Shown here: positions 1-28,604 of the stretch, piece by piece
Numbering within the stretch: the stretch's first letter is position 1
Layout: each line of letters opens with the position of its first letter
NCBI GenBank assembly: GCA_013397455.1
Contig: VYZB01000024.1
Coordinates: forward strand, 3,394,632-3,458,631
Length of the DNA stretch: 64,000 nucleotides
Source of the DNA: Crotophaga sulcirostris
Lineage: Eukaryota > Chordata > Aves > Cuculiformes > Crotophagidae
Reading direction: 5' to 3'
Made by a program: the position numbers and the translations under genes
Notes under the pieces: generated by a model
The model's database searches: none
Told to the model about the DNA's origin: nothing
Seen by the model: the letters and a program-made list of their open reading frames with translations, nothing else

Positions 1-3000
1 TAGAATGACTAGGGAAATTTGTATTGTGTAGTTTTATTTTCCTGCATATCCAGTTCACGCTCGTTGTTGTTGCCATATGAAGCAACCCCAGCCCCTCGGG
101 TTTGTTTTGTTGTTGACAGCTAACAGATTTCATATTTGTGTGGCAGTGTTTCCTTCCAAACTACTCTTCTCTATTGAGCTCTATGTGTTTGGTCACTTCA
201 GTAACCAGCATGATGCCGAGGAGCATGGTCCACTGCTTCACCTCTTCTGAATAGGATGGCCAGTCAAAGCAATTGTTGGACATTTCTTCAGCTGGGTAAA
301 AAGGAGTTGTGCTCTGCCTGATAAGAGTTGACTTAACTTTCTAACTGGAAATTCAGCTTCTTTATGGTGTTTGGATACTCAGTTCTGTCTACTGGAGTAA
401 GTTTCATCTTGTGTCAGTATTTGAAGTGACACTGCTCTGGAAACACAACTGTTCAATGACTTCTTATTATACACTGGAGATAAAGACAGGAGAGTCGATA
501 TTCCCCCTGGGTGAAAGACAGGAGGTGAAACTCTTTCTGTTAACTGTACAATAGTTAATCCAGGAAGGAGGCAAAGCCTTAAATGATTATGTGGGTTTAC
601 ACAGAAATCAGAGGATAACATTTATCCTTTAGATATCTGAGCAAGGATGAATTTCTAACTAGAGCACAGCGTATAGATCTGTATAAATTTCATTGTGCTC
701 CCAGTGTGTAGGCAACTTTCTTAATAGCACACTCTTCTTTCTTTCTCATGTGTTTTGAACAGGAAACTGGGCTTATTTTGTTTTCTTTTGGGGTTTTTGT
801 TCCAAGAAAAACAACACATCTTCAGATTCATTCTCCAATAAGCATTGGGAGAATAAGCTTTGTGCTGTGCTGTTATGAAGCTGTTGGTGGAAAGGATTAT
901 CAAACTTGAGTCTGCTGAAGGTTTTCAATTTTTACAGAAGTGCACTTTAAGAAGAGGAAGATGAGGGATTCTGGTTACAATAAATTCAGTACATTGCTGT
1001 TAAGATCAATGCTGCTGTGGAGGTGTCAGTTCCAAAATCCAAAGCTGCCATATATTAACTGTTTTGATTGATGTGTTTAAAGAATATCCCCACGAAAACC
1101 TGAATTTTTGGGCATAGACTGTAAGTGTTTAAATGGCTTAGCAGTGGTCATATTACATCCTTCAGAGATTTCTGTTTTCCTGATATATGAAGCCATCAGC
1201 AAAGCCTTCTGTGTAGTTTTACTATGACAGAAGCAGTGTATAGCTTGCATTGCGTGGGGTTACCACCTTTGAAGAGTGGTATTAACATGGGCAGTATTTC
1301 TTCAAAAGAATAGACAGACAACAGGCAAATACCCACAATGAGAATCTGGAGATACTAGCTTACTGTCTTATAGTCAAAGCTAACTGCACAGCAGCATTTA
1401 TAGTTGAGAAACTACACTTCCCTTTCATACATCCTCGAAGTTGCAGTCATCATCTAGTGATGCCAACCCATAACTAAGATGTGGATGCAAATATAGAATC
1501 TGGAACTTAAAAATATGCCAGCCTAAAAAATGCAAATATTGAATTCTTTCGAAGAAAATGTTTAGTTTTGTTTGGCTTGGCTTCTTTTCTGCTCTGTACT
1601 CTATGGCATTCAGATTTGTGTCTGTAAAGTTCTCTGAAGCTCATATTTGAAACAGTTGGTGTGCAATGTTTATAGTTAAATTACTTTTGATCCTAATAAT
1701 TTCTTTGACATGTAAAATGGTCTGTAAAATGAGAAATTAGTGCATTCAAAACTAATATACAATAAGGCTACTTAGCATTAGCTTTGTTTTTCCCTCCAAA
1801 TCCAATTTCTACAAGTTTCTGTTGTATATTTTATTCAGATCTAAAAATGAAATTACTATAAAGGATACTTCCTGATATTTCTAAAGGCTTGCTATATTTT
1901 TCTTGAGATAGACCACCAGCAAAAAAATACACCTGCTAATGAGAATTCCACATTGCAGTGAATCTTTCTGTGCTCTTTGTAGGAGAAAAATTGTATAAAT
2001 GTTTAACAGCCTCATAAAACTAGCATTCTGTTACTCAGGAGGCTATCAATTTATATTTGAGTAAGAGAAGTTATCTGGAAGAAACTGGAAATTTAATATT
2101 TTAAATACAATGTTGATAAATGCGTTTGATGATTATTTTCTCTTTAAATTATGTTTACATTGTAGTAACATTTAAGTGGTTGTAGATTGTGATCTAAGGT
2201 GGTGTCCGTGTTCTATGTTCTTTGTTTTCTTAGAAATCTGAGCAGACTGCTTGGCATTATACATGGAATTCTTGCTGCTTAGAACCGTACCTAGTTAATC
2301 TCTTCGTAAATCAGATTCTTATTCTACAGAATAACTAATGTGACTTAAGTCCTTTAAGTATTCGGGGGGATTTATTGTTTTGTGGTAATATGACTCGGAC
2401 AAAAAAAACCAAAACAAAACCTAGCTTAAAAAAAACCAGTAGCTTAAATTTAAATTAAAGACATAAAATGGATTTTGATCAACACATGAAAACTAAGTAA
2501 ACCAAGCAGTGTCAAGATTTTTGTTCCTCTTTCTGTGATAAAAGAGATTTATGTGATTCCTTTTATTAATTCATTTTTGGGATGTACAGAAATGTCACTG
2601 GATAACAGGTGTAAAGACCAGTGCAGTTTGAAACTTTTGTTATTGTTCTATAGGACCTTTAAAGTTGTGTTGCATTTTTTTCCACTTGTACTGCGTAATG
2701 ACATATATATGAAAAAAGATATGGGTGTCTCATCATTCTTAACAAAAGCTTCCTGTAAACAAATGCTAAGTCGGACTAATGTGGGGGTTTGTGTAATAAG
2801 AAGAAACAGGTACTCCATGCTAAATGACTGGAAAGAATTTCTCTTCTGGCTCACCCGCAAATGTAACTGTCGTCTACTTTTGCATATTGGTTTGTGGAAC
2901 TAAAGCAATTTTGAGTATGCTGACTTGCCTGGCCACCTGCAGACAGCTGTGCAGAAAGCCTCTAGCCCTGCAGCTGTGTCATCTTTACATTTAGGTGACC

Positions 3001-6000
3001 ACAGCAGGCTGGTGAAGTTAACTTCTCCCTGGTTATGATGGTAGACCAGTTCCGTAAATGCTAGTTCTGCTTATTGCTGTGCTATTGCCAGGTTCTGAAT
3101 ATATCAAGCCTCTGAAAGGCTGAAGAAAGGAGAGTTAACAAAAAATATGGAACTCTGGAAAATAAAAAATAAAAACAACACTGCAGGTTACTTTAGTCCA
3201 AAAACCAGTGTTATTATGAGATTGTGGAGAGAGTGGTGCCTCCTTGCTCTGTGCAAATCAACCAAACATACCAGCTTGTATTTTTCCATGTGGGGTGCTG
3301 CACCCATGCGACTATGTTAAAACTCCCAATTCAGTTTCAGGCTGCCCAGGCAGACCAAAACCAGGAGGTGAGGCAGGAACCCAAGCTGTTTGTCACAATT
3401 CACAGAGAATTACCCACTGCTGTTTGCGTTTCACCCACTGCTCGGAGCAGGTCTGGAGGTGGTGACTGTAAGTAGAGCCTGTTCTTGATCGTCAGTTAGA
3501 ATTGCACAGTGGAACAGAAGCCAGGAATAAAAACCTGAACAGAGTTAGGTGATGTTTGTATCTCAGTGTATACAAATGCTTTTGCATTCTTGTAACTTTT
3601 AATATTTTTTTTTGTAAAGTCATCTATTGTGCTGTGACTCTGGTCTGCTGCAGGGATACCATGAGAATTGAGTTCTTACTGGAGTCACTGAGCAGCTTTC
3701 CTCTGAAGCTTGACTGTCATCAGCTCTCATTGACATTCGGAGGTGCTTAACACTGAGCACTGGGGTTCATCATAGTTCCTTGCTTCCATCAAATCCTCCT
3801 GAGCTGTTCCACCTTCACCTCCTGGCTCACGTGCTGGCGAGTAAGAGGTGGGCGATGTGTGATTTGTGAGAATGAATTGTGTTACACTTGAAAGTCAGAG
3901 AAAGAAACACCACTCTTGTTAATTGTGTAGAATCCAGTTCCACAGTAGGAAGGAAGAGGATAATCTTTTAGTTTTATCTGACCAAGATGGACCATTCCAA
4001 GTATCATCACAGCACTGAAAATCAAAAGGAAGGGTTTGCACGGATTCAACTGTAGTTATTTACAGAAACTGCAGTGCAGCCTGTACTGTTTCTCGGTGCT
4101 GAAATTTAGGGGAAGTTTGCAAGAATAAAGTCCTATTTTGATTTAGTGGAATGTTTAGAGAGAGAAAGTATTATGGCAAAAGCAAAATCTGATCTTGCTT
4201 TTTTTAAGTATGGCCTTGTCCCTTGCACTATCATCAAACTAAGTGATAGAGATGGACCTCTTTAATAACACCGTCATCATTCCATGTTCTCCCTCACTTG
4301 AAAACCTCAGTAAATCTATGTCATGGTTCAAAACACTGAAGAAACAGACATTTGAAAATAGCAGCACATATTTAATTAAGTTGTAAATCTTTTAACACTC
4401 AAAACGGGCAGAGTGCACAGAGCTGTTAGCTGGTTTAGGTTTAGTTATGTTAAATTAATGATTGAAAGTAACGAAATCAGTCTTTCTAGAAATAAGTGAT
4501 TTGTGGCTTGATTTCTCTTTAAATAAATTCGTGTGGTTGTGTGTGTGTACGTACATCTGTACATACATGCCTTTCCATACAGATTTACAGCAGCAGTTAG
4601 CCCATGGGTGACTGCATTGCGGGGCTGTGCAGTAGGCAGAGGGTGCTGGGAGTGTCTGCAGGCTCAGAGGGGCAACGCGCTGCCCCTTGGTCTCTCCAGC
4701 GTGGTCACCCCTGGCTGTGCTCACTCTTTTCTTTTGAGGTTTAATGGATATTGCAGATCAGAAGATTTTAAAGTTTTGTTAATGTCATACATGGAATGGT
4801 CCTCTGCAGGTTCTTCTGCACATTGCCCTCGGGATGGTTTTGGGGGGTGGGAGACTGGCAGGACTGATTTATCAGTGTCAGTGTTCCAGGAAGGAAACCC
4901 TTTTTTATATTTTTGACCCTTTGATGTCTGTTGAGTGCTTCCAGTAGCTCTTTTTCAAGCAGGACTGTGAATGACATCTGCGGTGACTTACCCACTCACC
5001 ACAGTGGTGTGTGGATCATCTGCAGATTGCACAGTCCCTTTTGTTAACCTCACGTATGGATATTACTGTGTTTTTTTCACCTGTAGAACTGGCTTTTCAA
5101 AGCTGTGACACCTTATTCATGACTTTGAGCCCTCTGGTCCCTCATGATAAAATGAGCTTTCTGTTACTAATTGGCAGTACACATTGTGGTACTTTTGCTG
5201 TTGGCATTAAGTAATTGTTTAAAAGATGTGTGAATGGTAAGAACTGGAAGGTTTGCCAGTAGTGCCATGAGCTGTTTCTTTCTTTGGGAAGTCTGAACTG
5301 TGTTAGGAACAAGCCGTAATGCTTATGAAAGCTGGTGTGCTGAGTTGGGCAGGTTTCTTCTCCCAGAGAGGAGGGCTCACAGGGCAAGAGATCAGGTCCA
5401 ACCTGCATAACCCAGGCGCCTGAGCCTCTTACTGGTCTTTCAGTGGGAGCTTTGTCACCAACACCAGTGGAAGTGGGTTCAGGGCCCGGTGCAGAAGCAT
5501 CCGAAGGAAAGGGAGATCCCAGGGCACCAGTCATAAGGAGTAACCAGCCCATTTGGAAGTGGGGATTGCACAGTGAACCTCCTGCCTCTACACTTTCCCA
5601 TACACATTGTCTGAACAACTGCTTTTGTATTTTCCAGTCACGTTGCAGTGGTAACTCACTGGTCACTGACAAGTGTTATACACATTGCTAGAAGACCAGG
5701 CAGCTAAAAGACTAAAATGCACTGTGCTCACTGTAAAAATTGGCTTCTTACATTGTTTTTTATATGGTTGAAGAGGTAGTTGCGCTTCAGATTTTTTCTT
5801 TTTCGTTTTTTCAAAGAGGTCAAATGTATATGAAGTGCATGTTATCCTGAACTTTTTGTTTGTACATCTTGATGTCTGATCATCTGCATGAAAGACACAG
5901 TAGTGCCATGTCTGAGCTTGTTCTCTTGTGCTTGGTTGATATGAACTTCTCTAGATTGTTGAGTTTTCCCCAAAATAACTTTGGTTAATATTTAGTTATT

Positions 6001-6120
6001 GGGAGACATCGAAACAAAACATCATGGTGGCCCTTTTTTGTTTTCTTACAGTTTAAATACAAACAACAAAGCCTTGTGGTTTAATTTGTTAGTGTAAATA
6101 AATTTCTTGCCAATGAGTAT
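1..6120 (+). other. Possible long 3' UTR of an upstream plus-strand gene (PPP1R9A by synteny)
   Basis: No coding exon is recognisable. The stretch is AT-rich, has no CR1 copies and has several AATAAA hexamers (for example near 3161, 3525 and 4124). It closes with AATAAA at 6097-6102 inside TGTAAATA, a Pumilio-type element, followed by a GT-rich run. In other vertebrates PPP1R9A lies just outside the PON cluster in this direction, tail to tail with it. The assignment rests on synteny and composition only, and the region could instead be plain intergenic DNA. Confidence 0.3.
6097..6102 (+). terminator. Candidate polyadenylation signal, plus strand
   Basis: AATAAA overlapping a UGUAAAUA Pumilio-like motif (6093-6100), with TATTATTGTTGTT downstream as a possible GU-rich element. 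It would end the tentative 3' UTR at about 6120. The motif is short and common in AT-rich DNA. Confidence 0.3.
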
Positions 6121-9100
6121 TATTGTTGTTAGACAACGAATGCAATAAAATGAAAAATCCTGAATCTTTATTAGAATTTGTATCGAGTCCTCACTTTCCT
6201 GCCCATTTGTTCATCCCAGAAGAAATAATAAATGGTGAGCACAACTGGACAGCTGTTGCTGCATGGGTCAGACCTGGGGGTGGTGACATGGAACTTGCCC
6301 TGCTTGTTCTTTCCTTCCTTCTGCTCAGTGCCGAAGATTATTTTAATCCCAGCTGTTGGCCAAATTGGGATGATTCACAGGGCTCCAAGCAGATCTCATT
6401 TATGATCTGTAATTATGTAAAAAGAAGTAAAAAAAAAAATAGAGTAAGGAAAGAGAATGGCCTTTTTTCTTCATATGCAGATGAAATGTAGCATGCAGTG
6501 TTTTGCTGCAGGTCCTTGTCAAACAGGCTGCCTTCACACTGATGCTGGTCAGTGTTTAAAAAAACTGGAATAATTTTGGTATATAAAAACATTTTACACT
6601 CAAGTCTACGTTAATTATAATGGGGATTTTATACATTCAAAGTACAGCAGTTCTACTGAACATGTTTAATATGTATTTATTTGATCTTAATAAGGTGTTA
6701 AATTAGGGAAAAGCGGAGGGCACAGACTGTCCAATTTGTGTAGCCATTTCAGTGGATTTACATCTAGCAAAATCTAGGCCAAATGTTCTGCGCTTAATCT
6801 GTTTAACCCAGTCTGTGCTTCCCAGTGGCCAAATCATAAAGCTTAGTCTCCACTAATGTGGCCACCACCTGCAAGAAGATAGAAGACTCCTCAGTCCATA
6901 AAATTATTATCTTAATTAAAATAGGCATATTTAGAGCCTGTAAGTCCATGATTGCCATGTAAAATGTCTCCTTGGCAGCTTCCTATGCCTGGAGCCATCT
7001 ATACATACACACTTGTTTGTGCACATTGTCTCAGATAGGTAGATACCTGCAGTTTGGTTTCTGAAATTCCCAAGAACTGCTGCAGACTCTACAGCTTGAA
7101 AAAGATGATGGATTATGCTCTCCTCTGGGCCACAAGCACAGATTACCCTATGCAGGTTACCTTGTAATGGGGAGGCCAGGCTCGAGGCATCTTCCTCCAC
7201 TGCTCTTTCTGCACAGAGGCTGCCAGTGTGCTTTATCAAGTGGGGGTTTCATGAGGGGCAGACGCTGTAACCCAGCATTACTTTTCCTGGAGAACACGTG
7301 CTTGCTGTCCCTGTCCTGCCCAGCACCACTTTAATGCAAAGTGGCCCGGCTTGAATTCCCACCGCCACACTGCGAGGCTGGGACACCCTCATGGGAGCTT
7401 GGCAACAGGCTTCCAACTCTCCTTGTCTCAGGTTGAAATTCAAAATTTTAATAGTGTTAATAGCAGGTACTAAATCCTATCTAGGATCTCCCTCAAACGT
7501 TTTAGGAAAAGTTAAGGCCCGTGGCTTGTATGTGCTCCCGTCTGCAGGCAGATGCTGGGGAACCTTCAGTACAGGAATAGTTAAAGAAAGAGGAAAAAGA
7601 AGGAAAAAAAAAAAGCCAGTGACAAGTGAATGCATTCTTTGTTTTCTAAAAGGCCAAAACCAACAAAAAAAGTTGTTGTTCAACAAAACCAACAACTTGT
7701 ACATCTACTCATTTGAAGATGTTTTAAGGTACTGGAAAATGGGAAATTAATATTTGATAGGTTGCTTCTACCAATACTGAGGGAAATGCTGGCTGTTAAC
7801 ACGTTTAAAACCACAGAGCAAATGCAGGAGCAGCAGAGCAACTGGTCAATGTTTCAGCTGTGTTATTTCCACTGCTTCCAAACCATTAACTCTTCAGAAG
7901 ACAGCACTTAATTTACTTGAGAACAAATAGTGGCATCAGTCTAACATAATTATTTTAAAATGCAAGTGCAGGACGTTGATAGCTAATCATGAACAAATGA
8001 ATACCCCAGACTCTCCTTATTGTAACTCTTTCAGAGCAGATTTTTAGTGCCTGGACTCTGGGAACATGATCTGTTTCTTCCTTAAGGTTGAATTTGATAT
8101 GAATTCCTGCAGGAAAGCATCCTGCTTCCCATGGAAGCTGGAAATGTCCTGCAAGTAGAGAAGTTGCTAAAAAAGGAGCAGCAAAGCTAGAGTAAGGGTA
8201 AATTATGTTCCTGAGTGCTCAGTGCAGTCACCTGATGCCAAAGGAGAGTCCAGCAAGGGGATAGCATGAGCCACCCTCATTCAGGGCTGGCTCTGCTCTG
8301 TGGAAGGGCTGTCTGCATGCTTTGGTTAGCAAAAGACTTGACATCGTGATCTGAACGGATGAATCCCTGGTCACCAAAGCCTTCATAGTAGACAGTAAAC
8401 CCTGGGCAGTGCTCAAGTCCCCAGACCAACTGTGGGCATTTTGGAGAGGAGCTATGAACACTGTCTGTGCACAGACCCACTCATGCAGGGCTGTGCCCAA
8501 GAGACAAGGTCAATTAGCCACATGGTTAAAGCCTAAAGCTCGTCTGCCCCTCTAGCCATCACTTCCCCTGCAGCCTGTGCTATTTGTATTCCAAACATCA
8601 CAAATACCAGCAGCCACTATTGCTACGCAGGGATGAAAGAGCTGTCTGGCACAGCAGCAGTGGGAAGCTGTTCCCACTGGAGCCAGACTGCTGCCAGCTC
8701 AGTTCTCAACACTTGCACAACCCCTTGTGCCCAGGGAGGGGCCTTATCCACACTCTCTCTGCAGTTGCAGTATGGGGGCTCGCGATGCAGCAGATGCTCT
8801 CTGGGGTGGGAGGTGATGTGGCAAGACCCCCAGCCCATGCAGCTGTGCAGAAGGAGGATGGCACCGTCCCTCCTGCACAGCAGTGGAGGAGTGGCCATTG
8901 CTGTGGCCCCAGCCACGAGCCCTGGCACCAACTCCTTGCTTTAGTTTGAACTGCCCTGCTTCCCTCCGAGGAGCAGTAACTCCTTTACCTCACTGGATGA
9001 AAGCCATTAGGCTTATTTGTGTTAGAACAGAAAGGCGCAGGAGCCAAGAGGTGCCAGCACACATTTTCTGTCCAGGGCCACTGCTCACCCAAACTTTGGC

Positions 9101-10300
9101 CTGCAGTGACACTTCCTCTCAGCCAGAATGGCAAAGCCCAAAGACAAAGGCTTGCACATAGTCTGGCTTCTGTCTCGGTGTTCGAGCTGCTATAGAGAGG
9201 GTTATGTGCTCTATCTTGTAGTAAGAAGTGCTCCTGTGTTTTCAAGGTACTGAACTTTGAAGGCACTCTCCAGATTAGAGGAAGCCATGGCTGGTGGTGA
9301 AGCAAATTGCAGCAGGAAACAGCAACACCAAAATAGCAATTTAGCACCCAGGGACTGGCTTTTTTGTCCTCCTGAGCTCACGTTTCACGAGTTGCCTGCC
9401 TTTTTTCTCCAGGCAGTGGTGGAAGAACAGAAGTGAGGAAATGCTACCGCATCAGCTGAGGGACACAGAGTAGATGGTGGCCCCAGGCAGGTCTGTCCGT
9501 TGACACCGTTCAGCAGGGCAGCCAAACTGCTGAGCTGTGCCAGTGCAGGCAGGCACAGGCAGCACAGCAGCAACCCCATCAGGGGAGCTGCCACTGATAA
9601 CACAGAGCCTTTAGCTGGATGTCAACATCTCTCACAAAACCAGAGAGGTGATCAGAGAACAAAAAGAGCAGCAGGAGCTGCTCTGTGAGTCAGGACATTT
9701 ACATTAATGAAAGAAGAGCTTGCTCCACAGGCAGGAAACCAAATGATGGTTGAGCGAGGGGTTTCTCCAGGGCTAGCATCTTGCTGTGCACACTGTAAAG
9801 CTGATTCCCAACTTCAAAGGGCCCTCAATTCAGTTTATTCCAAGCGATTGCTAACTAACACCGTTCTAAAAATATCAATCGATAGAAACCTGGATAGGTC
9901 TTTTAGCACTGCTAAATGTTATCAGTAACTGCTGCTGTATAAACGTGAAGCGAAGCGGGTGCCTTGCTGCACAGAAGCACAGTGGGAATCAGCTCCACTG
10001 GAAGTTAAACACAGAACACGGATGAACCACACTTGCAGGCAGTCACTGTGGCAAAGCGCCCAGAAATGCTCCCTTTGCTGTGACAGACAAGAGTAATTGC
10101 TAATGCACTTTTCACTGAAGGTGCGCAGGAGTTGTTCCCCATTCTTTAAGGCAAGAAAAAGGCATTTTTGAAACTCCCTTTGGAAGACTCATTAAGAAAC
10201 CACTCCGACGTGATGCCCCCTCTTTTCTCAGTAGGTTTAAGACAAATTTATGAAACTGAAGTACCGCTAGGAAATGGCTTAAAGGGGGAAGAGGGAAGAA
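6121..10300. other. Unassigned interval between the putative upstream 3' UTR and PON2
   Basis: I see no conserved coding exon, RNA gene or clear repeat. In particular there is no trace of PON1- or PON3-like exons, which flank PON2 in mammals; the family signatures (SEDIDILPNG, FNPHGIS) are absent. Open frames near 8584-8950 occur on both strands and look like chance. Confidence 0.5.
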
Positions 10301-10317
10301 ATGAGACTGAAGTAACA

Positions 10318-10323
10318 TTTATT
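10318..10323 (-). terminator. Candidate polyadenylation signal of PON2
   Basis: AATAAA on the minus strand, about 470 bases past the PON2 stop codon, with T-rich sequence following. It is the first canonical hexamer I see downstream of the stop, giving a 3' UTR of roughly 490 bases (about 10300-10789). Another hexamer lies near 9834. Use of either is an inference. Confidence 0.45.
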
Positions 10324-10789
10324 CTCTTTCCAGTTATTTCAGAAGCACTAGGGAAAGCCAGCAGGATGGTTTAGAAGAAGAACCCTCAGCATAGTCCCTG
10401 GGAAAGCCCAAGGGTTGGGGACAAGAAAGCACACAACACTGGTAGTTAGCAATTCTCATTAACAAAATCAGTTTTCTCTGGGGGAGAACACAAAAATCCA
10501 GTTGCATGAGATAATTCAATGTCTGACAGTTTAGTCAGTTGTAATCTCAATTTGAACTTCGAGGTTACCCTTTGTACTGACACAAGGTCCTCTCCATTAC
10601 ACAAATAAACTGTAATTGTTCACCTCCAATTCCAATTCCTTTACTAATGCATAAACCTCTCATTTTGGAGAGGAAGGCTAATGTACATTTCCATGACTGT
10701 AGTTAACCATTATTAGACTAGCAGAAATTGAGTGAGTTCCCAAGGAATTAAATCCCTTCCACTGCAGCAGAGCTTACCCACAAGGTGAG

Positions 10790-25870
<15,081 letters not shown>

Positions 25871-26040
25871 GGCCGCTCTCCCGCTCCCGGCCCCGCGTCC
25901 CGTCCCGCCCCGGCGCTGCACACCCCGCCGGCAGCGCCCCCGCCCCGGCACCGCGGCCCGGCCCCTCGGGCCAAGGGCGGGAAACGCGAAACCTGCCCGG
26001 CTAACGCCGCGCTCCTGGCACCGAAAATGCCGGCAAACAA

Positions 26041-26756
26041 ACTCTCTAAGGCTCGTTGTGGAGTTTTAGAAAGCAGCGTCCTTTATTTCAGCGCTGGGCG
26101 CCTGAGGGAATGGTTTGATCAATCACGCGCAACGAGACAAGAGCTGGGGCAGAATACATTTCCCACTTGCACCCCCATGTATAAATTCTCCCAGCAAACT
26201 CAGGCATTTTCTACTACTTTCCAAGGACTAATCTTAACTTTATTATGAACTTCACAACAGCCAAGTCCCTGTTCATTAGAGCTTTGAAGCCAGCTCTCTG
26301 TCTGACCTTGCATTCTTGGATAAAGAAAGAAGTACTGTCTGGAAACACCACTACTTAAAATGCATAGGATCAGGACGACAGTCTGTGCCTCTCTAAGTTT
26401 TCAAAAAAACGCTGTTACTTAGTGCTTAACTGAAGTTAGTTAGAAAACTGATTCTACAGAACACTAATTCTACTTAAATCAAAACATTCCGCTTCTTGTA
26501 ATAGCAACTACTTCTTGTATCACTGTCAGCCCGCTGCCCCCGCCAACAAGGGGCAATGGCGGGGAGAGCGGCTGGAGAGGAGCCGGAGTCAGGGCCGCTC
26601 CATAGGCTCCGTGTTACAACACCCAGGCGGAAGCCAAGTGGGACACGTTCCACGTTCTGTTCTGTCTATAAGAAAACACGTGTTTATGTTATATATATAA
26701 GAAAACGCAAAGACTGCATGATGCACAGTGTACAAGTAGTCCATGTTGCCTTCCTG
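26041..26756. other. PON2 upstream region with an isolated GC-rich patch
   Basis: This is mostly AT-rich sequence upstream of PON2. The exception is about 26520-26650, which is GC-rich and bounded by AT-rich DNA on both sides. The patch has a plus-strand ATG at 26556 with G at -3 and +4, but I recognise no protein. It could be a distal promoter element, an upstream PON2 exon or the 5' end of a retrocopy. Confidence 0.4.
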
Positions 26757-27164
26757 CTGAGGGGACAGGCTGGGAGAGTTGGGGTTGTTCAGCCTGGAGA
26801 AGAGAAGGCTCTGGGGAGACCTTATAGCAGCCTTCCAGTACTTTCAGCAGCCTACAAGAAAACTGGGGAAGGACTTTTATAGGGGCACGTAGTGATAGGA
26901 CAAGGGGGAATGGTTTTAAATTGGAAGGGGGAAGATTTAGATTAGACATTAGGAAGAAATTCTTCACAATGAGGGTGGTGAGGCGCTGGAACAGGTTACC
27001 CAGAGAAGTCGTGGATGCCCTCTCCATGGAAGTATTCAAGGCCAGGTTGGATGGGGCTTTGGGCATCCTGATCTATTGGAAAGTGTCCCCACCCATGGCA
27101 GGAGGGATGGAACTGGATGATCTTTAAGGTCCCTCCCAACCCAATCTATATTATGATTCTATGA
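26757..27164 (+). repeat. CR1 LINE 3' fragment
   Basis: A plus-strand CR1 with a truncated 5' end. It begins with the TTGTTCAGCCTGGAGAAGAG block, carries the RT C-terminal coding remnant ([16 protein letters not shown] and [10 protein letters not shown] at about 26950-27060) and ends in the 3' tail TTATGATTCTATGA. Stop codons and small shifts show it is dead. It lies about 0.9 kb upstream of the PON2 start. Confidence 0.93.
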
Positions 27165-27627
27165 AGTCTGCTTCAACACTAGAAATACACTGTGGGATGG
27201 GTGGGGAGCAGTTCTTAAAGTTTTGGGATACTGGGATGACAAAATAAAACTCGGTAGCTACTGTTCAGAACTAGCATCTATTAACATATAGCCACGGGCT
27301 TTACCTTCCCTGTGAACACATGCACATTTTGAAAATATATTCCATGGCAAAGACAAGATGGTGAAACATAGTGTGCCTTATCTAGAATTTATCAATCAAT
27401 AGTGTGAAAAAGCTTATTGAAGAATGATTTCTTATCACAGTTTGTTGCAGCACTGCTTTGTTGGCATTTGTTGCATTTAATTGTTTACACCACAGTTTAA
27501 TTTGCAAGTGAACATAGTGCTTACTGTCAGGGTCTCATTTTTGCCACAAGTTAGGTGCAATTCACCTGATAAAATGTAAAGGTCTACAGGGGAAAAGCAG
27601 ACATCCGAATCGGTCTTAAGATCTGAA

Positions 27628-27860
27628 GAGTGGCCAGACTGTGTCAGACCAAGGGTTCATCTAGCTCAAAAGCCAACAGAGGCAGTGGGCAGGGGCTTAG
27701 GGATGGGAAAGGAAAAGGAGGAGGCAAGTTGGATAAAACCTTCAACTTTCTTTCCCAGCTTGTAATTATTTTCAGCTCAGCATGATGAGCTTTACCTATT
27801 TAGTAACTCCTAATAGATGTATCTTTCAAGTACTTTCCTGTCTCCCCTTGAAGCACGTTG
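27628..27860 (+). repeat. Possible ancient CR1/L3-like relic
   Basis: Contains GTGTCAGACCAAGGGTTCAT and, further on, CTAATAGATGTATCTTTCAAGT, which resemble blocks of old reptile-type CR1 sequences. The identity is from memory of repeat consensus patterns and the match is patchy. Confidence 0.3.
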
Positions 27861-28604
27861 TGCTTTTACCATATTTCTCACAGATGTCAAGCCACACAGG
27901 CACCCTATATAGTCAGGGCAGGAAAAGAGTTACTGTGAGGTAGCAATTCATATGAAAGGTGTCTAAAATAGATCAAGAAATCTTCCCTGAGCAGTGGCAT
28001 TTTCTCCACATTCTTTGGAAAAGGCAATTACAGTGACTAATTCCAGTGCAGAAATCTGCTCTGTAGATGCCTGAAGGTAGGTGGACTGAATGTCCCTTGA
28101 AGTCTCTGCTCATCAAGTCACGCTTGACTGAAGAAAAAGCCTGGTTAAGCATGGTTTTCTCAGCAGCTTACCTCCTCAGCATGATCCCAGCCAGCCTGGA
28201 GTCTGCCTGTTGTCACTGTCAGTATCCACGGTGGCTTCTCCTCCTCAGCACCCCACAGGCTGGCCAAGTAGCTGCAGCAATGCTAGAAAACACTTGGCTG
28301 TTCTTCACTTTCTTACAAATTCTCCTGAGCCCTTTGCCTTTGGGGCACTCAGGAGAGACCTGGAGTAAGCTCCTGCCACATAGTATAATGAGTGTAAGCA
28401 AGAATGTGCTGTGTGCACATAATCATCTGCAGAGGGATGCGTACCAAGCCTAGGAGTGGAGGAAGTGAGCAGAGCAGAGGGACGATAAGTCTTATTCTGT
28501 TTTACTCATTTAGTCTCCTCTACAGATAAGGAAGAAAAGTATCCCTCTGTAAACATGTCTAAGGTTGTATTTATTCCATTGGGAGAAGCATGGGTGAAGT
28601 GGGG

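Noticed and set aside
5142..5672. Minus-strand open frame of 176 codons
   Set aside because: No recognisable domain, no splice context, and an overlapping frame exists on the other strand; likely chance.
8584..8950. Overlapping open frames on both strands
   Set aside because: Mutually overlapping frames in a locally GC-richer stretch, none resembling a known protein.
26921..27127. 68-codon plus-strand open frame with an RRWNRLP motif
   Set aside because: It is the decayed reverse-transcriptase tail of a CR1 LINE, not a host gene.
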